9,285 nt of DNA from JAYOFM01 sp038117225 (GTDB lineage: Bacteria; Pseudomonadota; Alphaproteobacteria; Rhodospirillales; Casp-alpha2): assembly GCA_038117225.1 (NCBI GenBank), contig JAYOFM010000125.1, positions 1 to 9,285 of the forward strand, written 5' to 3'. Of this stretch, positions 1-5,542 are shown in pieces (the first letter of the stretch is position 1; each line of letters starts with the position of its first letter). The notes beneath the pieces were generated by a model, which had not been told where the DNA came from, did not search any database, and saw only the letters and a program-made list of their open reading frames with translations. The translations under genes and the position numbers were made by a program.

Positions 1-183
1 CGTCGAGCGAGGCCAGGCAGTCTTGGTAAGAACATATGATGATTAGTATGACCAGTCACAGTTTTCACGTCTCGTCGTGTACTGGGCCTTCCTGCGCGCG
101 GCCGCTCGCGGCGCCACCGTGGCGCGCCGGTTTTCGTCCCCTTGATGGCCGCCCAATGCTGTCATTGGATTCTGAGGATAAGG
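1..183. other. Left-edge stretch without a supported gene
   Basis: No convincing coding region is seen here. All three forward frames that enter from the left edge hit a stop within the first 46 bases, so at most the last few codons of an upstream gene could be present, and none is recognisable. The open frames longer than 60 codons on either strand have low-complexity translations with no family resemblance. The only structure is an inverted repeat at 111-125, GCGCCA-N3-TGGCGC, followed five bases later by TTTT (131-134). It could be a weak terminator for something to the left, but the T run is short and detached. Confidence 0.4.
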
Positions 184-212
184 TTGGAAATGGTGGTTCG
201 AGCGCGTATATC
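184..212 (+). promoter_or_regulatory. Candidate sigma-70 promoter of the first GntR gene
   Basis: A -35-like hexamer TTGGAA (184-189) and a -10-like hexamer TATATC (207-212) are separated by 17 bases; each matches the consensus at four of six positions. The predicted transcription start near 219 falls on the palindrome at 218-234 and lies about 30 bases before the ATG at 250. The call rests on consensus matching only. Confidence 0.35.
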
Positions 213-217
213 TTTAG

Positions 218-234
218 ACCTATCCGGATAAGGT
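218..234. promoter_or_regulatory. Operator-like inverted repeat before GntR regulator 1
   Basis: ACCTATCCGGATAAGGT is an inverted repeat with a single-base bulge; its core TATCCGGATA (221-230) is a perfect 10-base palindrome. The right half, GGATAAGGT (226-234), recurs as an exact direct repeat at 176-184, 50 bases upstream. A second symmetry, CCTATC (219-224) with GATAGG (241-246), spans the leader. The position over the likely transcription start fits autorepression by the GntR protein encoded just downstream, as is common in this family. Binding is inferred. Confidence 0.35.
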
Positions 235-249
235 ACTGACGATAGGACC

Positions 250-1002
250 ATGAAGCATCTCGCACGCACCTATGAGCGGAGCAACATTCCGCTTTATGTC
301 CAAGTGGCGAGCACCCTTCGCAAGCGTATTGAAACGGGACACTGGACGCCCGGAGACAAAATCTCGACGATTCCGGAACTCGAACAGGAGTTCGGTGTCG
401 CTCGTGTCACAGTCCGTCAAGCCGTCGATATGCTGCATGCCGAAGGCTTGGTGAGCCGGCAACAAGGCCGTGGAACTTTCGTCACCAAAGAGATCAAGGA
501 GAAACGTTGGCTGAAGCTTGAGGTCAGCCTGTCCACCCTGGTCGAATCGATTGAAGACCAAGTGCCGAAGTTTATTGAAGTCAAAAACCCACCGACACCG
601 CAGCTACATATGCTCGAGGGGGTTCTTGATGACGATTACGTCTATCTGAAAAGCGTTCAATCGAAAAACAGAGAGCCCTTTGCGTTGGTCAGCGTTCATC
701 TGGCACGGCGGGTGTATGAAATGGCTCCCGACGCCTTTGGTACGCAGGCGGCTCTGCCGGTGATCTCACACCTTGAGGGCCTGTCTATTGGGCGCGCCCA
801 TCAGACACTGGTTATTGGCACCGCCGAAGTCGAAACCGCGCATTATCTGAAGATAGCGGTGCATTCGCCGACCGCGGATGTGCATTGCGTCGTCACCGAC
901 GACCAGGGCATTGCCATTTACGTTGCCGAAATTATCTACCGTGGCGACTGCATCAAATTCGATATCGAATTCTTGCAAAACCTGTCCCGCCCCTCGGGGT
1001 GA
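250..1002 (+). CDS. GntR family transcriptional regulator, HutC/UTRA subfamily
   Basis: A 250-residue cytoplasmic DNA-binding regulator, the usual length for the HutC group. The N-terminal winged helix-turn-helix covers about residues 13-78: IPLYVQV opens helix 1, FGVARVTVRQAVDMLHAEGL (48-67) is the recognition region, and QGRGTFV (72-78) is the wing. The rest (about 95-245) fits a UTRA ligand-binding domain, which in this family binds a small metabolite and releases DNA. The start at 250 places the winged helix at the expected distance from Met1; the nearby AGGA (244-247) is only two bases away, so the ribosome binding site is poor. The gene stands directly upstream of, and in the same direction as, the molybdenum-hydroxylase operon, which it most likely controls. 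The ligand is unknown. Family assignment is firm; target and effector are inferred. Confidence 0.92.
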   Translation: MKHLARTYERSNIPLYVQVASTLRKRIETGHWTPGDKISTIPELEQEFGVARVTVRQAVDMLHAEGLVSRQQGRGTFVTKEIKEKRWLKLEVSLSTLVESIEDQVPKFIEVKNPPTPQLHMLEGVLDDDYVYLKSVQSKNREPFALVSVHLARRVYEMAPDAFGTQAALPVISHLEGLSIGRAHQTLVIGTAEVETAHYLKIAVHSPTADVHCVVTDDQGIAIYVAEIIYRGDCIKFDIEFLQNLSRPSG

Positions 1003-1035
1003 GCGGAAACCCGGCCCGCCACCGATGCCTTACTC

Positions 1036-1050
1036 ATGGGATGGGATGGG
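1036..1050 (+). repeat. Short tandem repeat (ATGGG)x3
   Basis: Three perfect copies of ATGGG lie in the gap after the first regulator and are followed by ACGG. The G-runs at 1038-1040, 1043-1045 and 1048-1050 are evenly spaced, with a fourth shorter GG at 1053-1054. It may be a simple slippage repeat. No function can be assigned. Confidence 0.5.
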
Positions 1051-1084
1051 ACGGCATGGCCAGACCATAACGACCGGATTGATG

Positions 1085-1114
1085 TTGATGGCCGGCGCAC
1101 AAAGTGCATATGAT
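1085..1114 (+). promoter_or_regulatory. Candidate sigma-70 promoter of the molybdenum-hydroxylase operon
   Basis: TTGATG (1085-1090) and TATGAT (1109-1114) are separated by 18 bases; the -10 matches the consensus at five of six positions and the -35 at four of six. The predicted start near 1121 lies within the tandem repeat at 1118-1133 and would give a leader of roughly 90 bases to the ATG at 1209. A second promoter or read-through from the regulator gene is also possible. Confidence 0.35.
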
Positions 1115-1117
1115 CCC

Positions 1118-1133
1118 GATGTTAGGATGTTAG
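1118..1133 (+). repeat. Perfect 8-base tandem repeat GATGTTAG x2
   Basis: GATGTTAG occurs twice head to tail with no spacer, at the predicted transcription start of the operon. A tandem repeat here could be a regulator site with two half-sites on one face of the helix, or a chance duplication. No other copy was noticed in the window. Confidence 0.4.
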
Positions 1134-1175
1134 AGATTGGTCAAGTGATAGTCCATTCGTACGATAACGGTATCG

Positions 1176-1189
1176 ACGTGGCGCCACGT
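1176..1189. promoter_or_regulatory. Perfect 14-base palindrome before the molybdenum-hydroxylase operon
   Basis: ACGTGGCGCCACGT is fully self-complementary and centred about 26 bases before the ATG at 1209. It sits inside a wider symmetry, TATCGA (1171-1176) with TCGATA (1198-1203). Its position downstream of the candidate promoter suits a repressor roadblock site, probably for a dimeric regulator such as the adjacent GntR protein. In RNA it could instead fold into a five-pair stem with a four-base loop next to the translation start. It does not resemble the 218-234 palindrome, so one protein binding both is uncertain. Confidence 0.4.
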
Positions 1190-1208
1190 TTCGGGATTCG
1201 ATAGCACC

Positions 1209-1322
1209 ATGTAAACCCGAAAGGATGTAGCCAAGGGCGTCGGTGCCAGCCTTTCGCGCAAGGAAGACGACAGGTTCCTGCGTGGCAAGGGCCAGTTTGT
1301 TGCCGACATTCAACTTTCCGGC
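1209..1322 (+). other. Conserved N-terminal coding segment of the large subunit behind an in-frame stop (ATG TAA)
   Basis: The frame of the molybdopterin subunit stays open upstream of its first usable ATG (1323) back to 1215. The translation there reads TRKDVAKGVGAS, LSRKEDDRFLRGKG, then QFVADIQLSG. This matches the conserved start of xanthine dehydrogenase-family large subunits (G-x-G-x-S-x-x-R-x-E-D-x-R-F-L-x-G-x-G-x-F-x-x-D-I). Exactly at the expected start is ATG (1209-1211), but the next codon is TAA (1212-1214). A single-base change from CAA, GAA or AAA would explain it. No ATG, GTG or TTG occurs in frame between 1215 and 1322; only a CTG at 1278. Either codon 2 carries a nonsense mutation, the base is a sequencing error, or translation starts unconventionally. 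Confidence 0.75.
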
Positions 1323-3566
1323 ATGAAGGATATCGCCTTCCTGCGCAGCCCGCTCGCCCATGCGCGAATACATTCCATTCGGGTCCCGGAACACCATCAA
1401 GCCGACGTATATACGAACGACCGACTGGTCGATGTAAAGGCTATCAGGGCGGTGACCACGCTGCCCGGTTTCAAGGTATCCGAACAGCCCGTTCTTGCCG
1501 CCGGCAAGGTCCGCCAGGTCGGCGAATTGATCGCCATGTGTGTCGGGCGAACCCGCGCCGAAGCGGAAGATATCGCCAGCGACATCATCGTCGATTTCGA
1601 GGAGTTGCCAGCCGTCGTCCGCACGGCGGCGGCGCTTGGCCCGGATTCGGCGTTGGTGCATGAGGACTGGGGCGACAATATCTATCTCGAATCCAACTGG
1701 GACGGCGATCTCGCGGCAGCGCGTCAGGCCGCCGCCGTCACGGTGACGCGAAGTATCCGGACCAACCGCCAGTGCATGGCTCCCATTGAGGGCAAGGGAG
1801 TCGTCGCCTTCTGGAACAGCCGTCTTTCACAGTTGGTGATGTATACGGCAACCCAGATGCCGCATATCGTGCGCACCGGGCTCGCCGAATGCCTCGGCAT
1901 CGACCATGCGGACATTCGTGTCATCTCCCCGGATGTGGGCGGCGGGTTCGGCTACAAGGGGATATTGACCCCCGAGGAGGTTTGCCTGGGCTGGCTGGCC
2001 ATGCATTGCGGTCATCCGGTGCGCTGGATCGAAGATCGCCGCGAACATTTGGTCGCTAATGCGAATTGCCGCGAGCACGAATATAGCGTCACCGCCTACG
2101 CCGACGAGCGGGGTAGAATTCTTGGCCTTGAAGCGGAGGCGCTGGTCGATGCCGGCGCCTATTCCGCCTACCCATTCTCGGCCTGTCTGGAAGGCGCCCA
2201 GGTGGTCAGCATCCTGCCCGGCCCCTATGTCATTCCCGCCTACAAATGCAAGGCCTACTCGGTGGCCACCAACAAGGCGCCAATCCTTCCCTACCGAGGG
2301 GTGGCCAGAACCAGTGTCTGCTTTGTCATCGAGTTAGCCATCGATGCCATCGCCCGCGCCGTCAACCGCGAACCCCACGAAGTGCGGCTCGACAATCTAG
2401 TGCCGGCCTCGGCAATGCCGTATCGCAACGTCACCGGCAAGGATTTCGACAGCGGCGACTATCCGGAATCGCTACGTCGCGCGGCCGCCGCCATCGATGT
2501 CCCCAAGGTGCGCCAGCGCCAGCAGGCGGGCGAGCCCGACGGGCGGCGGATCGGTCTCGGCTTCGCCACCTATTGCGAGCAAGCGGCACACGGGACGGCG
2601 GTCTATCACGGCTGGGGCATTCCCATGGTGCCGGGGTTCGAACAGGCAATGGCGCGGCTGACACCGGAAGGGTCGCTGGAAATCCGCATCGGCGCGCACT
2701 CGCACGGGCAAAGCATGGAAACCACGCTGGCCCAGGTCGCCAACCAGGTGCTGGGGATCGACCCCGACCGGGTCAAGCTGGTCCACGGGGATACCGAATA
2801 CACGCCTTATTCAACGGGGACCTGGGGTTCGCGATGTGCGGTCATGTCGGGTGGCGCCGTGGCCACGGTTTGCCGGGAGCTGGCCGACCGGGTTATTCGC
2901 ATCGCCGCCCATCTGATGCAGGTGGCGCCCGGAGACCTGACCCTGGAAGACGGCTGCGTGGTGGCCGGTCAGGCTAGCATGACGTTGCATGAAATCGCCC
3001 ATATCTGGTACCTGAAGCCCCAATTGCTGCCCCCCGATGTTGATCCGGGGGGACTCGATGTGACCACGGGCTATAAGCCCAAAGTCGATACCGGTACATT
3101 CAGTTATGCCACCCACGCGGTCGTCGTCGCCGTCGATGTGGAGATCGGCGAGGTGGAAATCCTCGACTATGTGATCGTCGAGGACGGCGGCGTGCTAATC
3201 AACCCAATGGTGGTCGATGGCCAGATTTACGGTGGCGCCGCCCAAGGGATCGGCACCGCGTTATATGAGGAAATGCCGTTCGATGACGCCGGCCAGCCGC
3301 TGGCGTCGACCTTCGCGGATTACATGCTCCCCGGGCCCACGGAAGTGCCGCATTTCAGGGTCCTCCATATGGAGACACCGTCACCGAACACGGAATTCGG
3401 CGTCAAGGGGATCGGTGAAGGCGGCGCCATTGCCCCGCCGGCGGCGATCGGCAACGCCGTCAACGATGCGCTCGCCCCGCTGGGCGCGGAAATCAGTGAA
3501 ACGCCTATAACGCCGCGCCGCATTCTGGCGGCCCTGGACGCGGCGCGACGTGTGGGCGCCTCATGA
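1323..3566 (+). CDS. Xanthine dehydrogenase-family molybdopterin-binding (CoxL-like) subunit
   Basis: Catalytic large subunit of a molybdenum hydroxylase, binding molybdopterin-cytosine dinucleotide and inserting a water-derived oxygen into its substrate. From Met1323 it has 747 residues; the family is usually near 770-790, and the missing 38 residues are encoded upstream behind a stop at 1212. Visible landmarks are VGGGFG (205-210, molybdenum-site loop), PYRGVAR (323-329, at the CoxL active-site loop position), GAHSHGQSMETT (family G-x-x-x-H-G-Q-x-x-E-T), and GVKGIGEGG near the C-terminus with the catalytic Glu at residue 699. The loop is not the AYRCSFR of true CO dehydrogenase, so CO is an unlikely substrate; it is closer to form II AYRGAGR. 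The ATG at 1323 has no Shine-Dalgarno sequence, so this start is doubtful. The stop overlaps the FAD-subunit start as ATGA. Substrate unknown. Confidence 0.9.
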   Translation: MKDIAFLRSPLAHARIHSIRVPEHHQADVYTNDRLVDVKAIRAVTTLPGFKVSEQPVLAAGKVRQVGELIAMCVGRTRAEAEDIASDIIVDFEELPAVVRTAAALGPDSALVHEDWGDNIYLESNWDGDLAAARQAAAVTVTRSIRTNRQCMAPIEGKGVVAFWNSRLSQLVMYTATQMPHIVRTGLAECLGIDHADIRVISPDVGGGFGYKGILTPEEVCLGWLAMHCGHPVRWIEDRREHLVANANCREHEYSVTAYADERGRILGLEAEALVDAGAYSAYPFSACLEGAQVVSILPGPYVIPAYKCKAYSVATNKAPILPYRGVARTSVCFVIELAIDAIARAVNREPHEVRLDNLVPASAMPYRNVTGKDFDSGDYPESLRRAAAAIDVPKVRQRQQAGEPDGRRIGLGFATYCEQAAHGTAVYHGWGIPMVPGFEQAMARLTPEGSLEIRIGAHSHGQSMETTLAQVANQVLGIDPDRVKLVHGDTEYTPYSTGTWGSRCAVMSGGAVATVCRELADRVIRIAAHLMQVAPGDLTLEDGCVVAGQASMTLHEIAHIWYLKPQLLPPDVDPGGLDVTTGYKPKVDTGTFSYATHAVVVAVDVEIGEVEILDYVIVEDGGVLINPMVVDGQIYGGAAQGIGTALYEEMPFDDAGQPLASTFADYMLPGPTEVPHFRVLHMETPSPNTEFGVKGIGEGGAIAPPAAIGNAVNDALAPLGAEISETPITPRRILAALDAARRVGAS

Positions 3567-4372
3567 AACCCGCCGCCTACGATTACCAGCGGCCGGAAAC
3601 CGTTGATGCCGCCGTGGAACTACTTGCGAAGGCACGTGGAACGGCGAAAGTCGTGGCGGGCGGACAATCCCTCGGGCCGATGTTGAACATGCGGCTGGTT
3701 CATACCGAATGTCTGATCGATATCTCACGAATCCCGGCGCTGTCCGAAGTTTCGGAAACACAGGATGAGATCATCATCGGCGCCTGCGTTACGCACGCCG
3801 CGTTGGAAGACGGCCGAGTTCCCGACGCGACCAACGGAATGTTGGCGAGCATTGCCCGGGGAATTGCCTATCGGGCAGTCCGCAATCGCGGCACCATCGG
3901 CGGCAGCCTCGCCCATGCGGACCCCGCCGCCGATTGGGTGACGGCACTGACCGCCATCGGCGCCACGGTTGCGATTGCCGGGCCGGACGGATTCCGTCGG
4001 GTCGCGTTGGATGATTTCATGCAGTCGGCATTCGAGACCGTTCTTGGCGCAGATGAAATTCTAGCCGCGGTTCATATCCCAAAACTGTCGGCGGACGCGC
4101 GCTGGGGATTCTACAAGTTTTGCCGCAAGACCGGAGAATTCGCCGATGCCATGAGCGCCGTCGTTGTCGACCCGGCCCGATCATGGGTGCGCGCCGTCAT
4201 CGGCGCCACCGACAGCCGGCCAGTCATCATCACCGACGCCAGCCAACTTATCGATAATCCGAACGAGATCGACGACGTAATCATCGAATCAGGATTGTCC
4301 GCTGACGCCTATGACATGGCGGTGCATCGCAGCGCCTTGTGGCGAGCCGTCCAGAACGTGGTTCCGGCATGA
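3563..4372 (+). CDS. FAD-binding (CoxM-like) subunit of the molybdenum hydroxylase
   Basis: A 269-residue flavoprotein subunit that takes electrons from the [2Fe-2S] clusters and passes them to the final acceptor. Two diagnostic FAD-binding stretches are present: AGGQSLGPMLNMRL (32-45) and TIGGSLAHADPAAD (111-124), both almost identical to the family signatures. The N-terminal half corresponds to the FAD_binding_5 fold and the remainder to the CO dehydrogenase flavoprotein C-terminal domain; the C-terminal part is somewhat short. There is no signal peptide, so the subunit is cytoplasmic. The start codon overlaps the stop of the large-subunit gene (ATGA, 3563-3566) and no Shine-Dalgarno sequence is evident, which points to coupled translation. 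If so, expression depends on ribosomes reaching the end of the large-subunit gene, making the stop at 1212 relevant here too. Confidence 0.95.
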   Translation: MKPAAYDYQRPETVDAAVELLAKARGTAKVVAGGQSLGPMLNMRLVHTECLIDISRIPALSEVSETQDEIIIGACVTHAALEDGRVPDATNGMLASIARGIAYRAVRNRGTIGGSLAHADPAADWVTALTAIGATVAIAGPDGFRRVALDDFMQSAFETVLGADEILAAVHIPKLSADARWGFYKFCRKTGEFADAMSAVVVDPARSWVRAVIGATDSRPVIITDASQLIDNPNEIDDVIIESGLSADAYDMAVHRSALWRAVQNVVPA

Positions 4373-5508
4373 TCACACGCGACATCACCATCACCGTCAA
4401 TGGCCGGACGCACCGGGCCAGCGTCGAGCCGCGCACCAGCCTTGCCGATTTTCTGCGTGAATCGCTACTGCTCACCGGCACTCACCTTGGCTGTGAGCAA
4501 GGTGTTTGCGGAGCCTGCACGGTAAACCTGGATGGCGCGCCGGCGCGATCGTGCATCGTCTCCGTCGCCGCCTGCGACGGCGCCGACGTGCGCACCATCG
4601 AAGGCTTCGAGGACGACGCGGTGATGGCCAATCTGCGCCGCGCCTTTTCGGCGTCGCATGCGCTGCAATGCGGCTACTGCACTCCGGGAATGTTGATCAC
4701 CTCGCGGGATATCGTGACCCGCCTGCCGGACGCCGACGAGCATCGAATTCGCGTTGAACTCAGCGGCAACCTGTGCCGCTGCACGGGGTACATGGGTATC
4801 GTCGAGGCCATTGGCGGTGTCCTGGAAAGCCGGCCGGTGGCAGTACCGATGGAAGCTCCCACCCGCGCCGCCGCCGCGCCGCCGCCAATGCCGCCGAAGC
4901 CGACGGTGCCGGCGGCCCGAAAGACCGCCGTGGACACCGACCCGAAGATGACCCGCCTGACGCAATCTTTTTCCGTCGGCTTCCCGCGCGACGCCGTCTG
5001 GGCGCTGTTCGGCGATTTCCCCCGGGTCGTTGTCTGCATGCCGGGCGCGTCGCTGACAGCGGACCCGGATGGCGGTCATGTGATCGGCAAGGTTGCGGTC
5101 AAGCTTGGCCCCATTCGTGCCGAGTTCGCCGGAGAGGGGGATATCAATATCGACGCCGCGGCGTATTCCGGCACGGTTCGCGGCATGGGACTGGACAAGG
5201 GGCACAATTCCCGTGCCAAGGGCGACGTGATCTACAGACTCACCGAGGAAGACGGCAACACAACCCGTGTCGATGTGGATGTCGCCTTCGCCCTGTCAGG
5301 CACCTTGGCGCAATTCAGCCGGGGCGGCATCGTCAATGCTGTCGCCGACCGGATGACCCAGATGTTCGTCGCCAATCTGGAAGCGGCGTTGGGCGGTGCC
5401 GACGCCACGGCGCCCCGGGCAGGCCCGCAAACAGCGGAGCTGGAAGGCGGTCGTTTCGTGTTGTCGGTGCTTTGGGCCTGGTTGATGTCGCCGTTCCGTC
5501 GGCCCTGA
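4369..5508 (+). CDS. [2Fe-2S] (CoxS-like) subunit fused to a CoxG-like SRPBCC domain
   Basis: A 379-residue fusion. Residues 1-157 form a complete small subunit: Cys42, 47, 50 and 62 ligate the plant-type cluster (CEQGVCGAC), and Cys101, 104, 136 and 138 ligate the second (QCGYCTPGM and LCRCTGY); Gln100 is the residue that contacts the molybdenum cofactor in relatives. A Pro/Ala-rich linker (about 163-187) leads to a CoxG-like SRPBCC domain (about 197-345), beginning LTQSFSVGFPRDAVW and containing FPRVVVCMPGASL. The tail has a short hydrophobic run (363-373) followed by SPFRRP, reminiscent of the CoxG membrane anchor, though too short to be a confident membrane span. An in-frame ATG at 4339 exists, but 4369 is preferred because it forms an ATGA overlap with the FAD-subunit gene and gives the standard N-terminus. 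CoxG recruits CO dehydrogenase to the membrane in characterised systems; the same role is inferred here. Confidence 0.93.
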   Translation: MITRDITITVNGRTHRASVEPRTSLADFLRESLLLTGTHLGCEQGVCGACTVNLDGAPARSCIVSVAACDGADVRTIEGFEDDAVMANLRRAFSASHALQCGYCTPGMLITSRDIVTRLPDADEHRIRVELSGNLCRCTGYMGIVEAIGGVLESRPVAVPMEAPTRAAAAPPPMPPKPTVPAARKTAVDTDPKMTRLTQSFSVGFPRDAVWALFGDFPRVVVCMPGASLTADPDGGHVIGKVAVKLGPIRAEFAGEGDINIDAAAYSGTVRGMGLDKGHNSRAKGDVIYRLTEEDGNTTRVDVDVAFALSGTLAQFSRGGIVNAVADRMTQMFVANLEAALGGADATAPRAGPQTAELEGGRFVLSVLWAWLMSPFRRP

Positions 5509-5542
5509 CGTCGGGTCGTCGCCCGAGGCGGCCTTGAGGCGA
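5509..5542. terminator. Convergent intergenic gap with a weak hairpin
   Basis: The 34 bases between two convergent genes hold TCGGG (5511-5515) and CCCGA (5522-5526), a five-pair stem with a six-base loop, and a smaller GCCT-TG-AGGC (5531-5540). Neither is followed by a T run on either strand. They may act as a poor bidirectional terminator; Rho-dependent termination is equally possible. Confidence 0.2.

Noticed and set aside
36..239. Open frame of 67 codons on the + strand near the left edge, with an overlapping one on the - strand (65-265)
   Set aside because: Low-complexity translations with no family resemblance, and no ribosome binding site that supports them; the 3' part overlaps the likely promoter of the first GntR gene.
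878..1204. 108-codon + strand frame running from the first GntR gene into the gap
   Set aside because: It begins inside the GntR gene in another frame and has no recognisable domain; the gap portion is better explained by promoter and repeat elements.
2246..2977. 243-codon + strand frame inside the large-subunit gene
   Set aside because: Arg/Gly/Ala-rich shadow of the third-codon GC bias of the molybdopterin subunit; the true frame carries the conserved family motifs.
4465..5205. 246-codon - strand frame opposite the iron-sulfur/CoxG fusion
   Set aside because: Antisense shadow of a gene with all cluster cysteines intact; its translation is Arg/Gly/Ala-rich without a domain.
1323..5508. Aerobic carbon monoxide dehydrogenase operon (coxLMSG)
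   Set aside because: The large subunit lacks the AYRCSFR loop with the copper-ligating Cys, and the gene order is L-M-S rather than M-S-L; only family-level naming is justified.
4773..5537. 254-codon + strand frame overlapping the fusion gene
   Set aside because: Arg-rich alternate-frame translation; it does not indicate a frameshift because the main frame continues through both domains.
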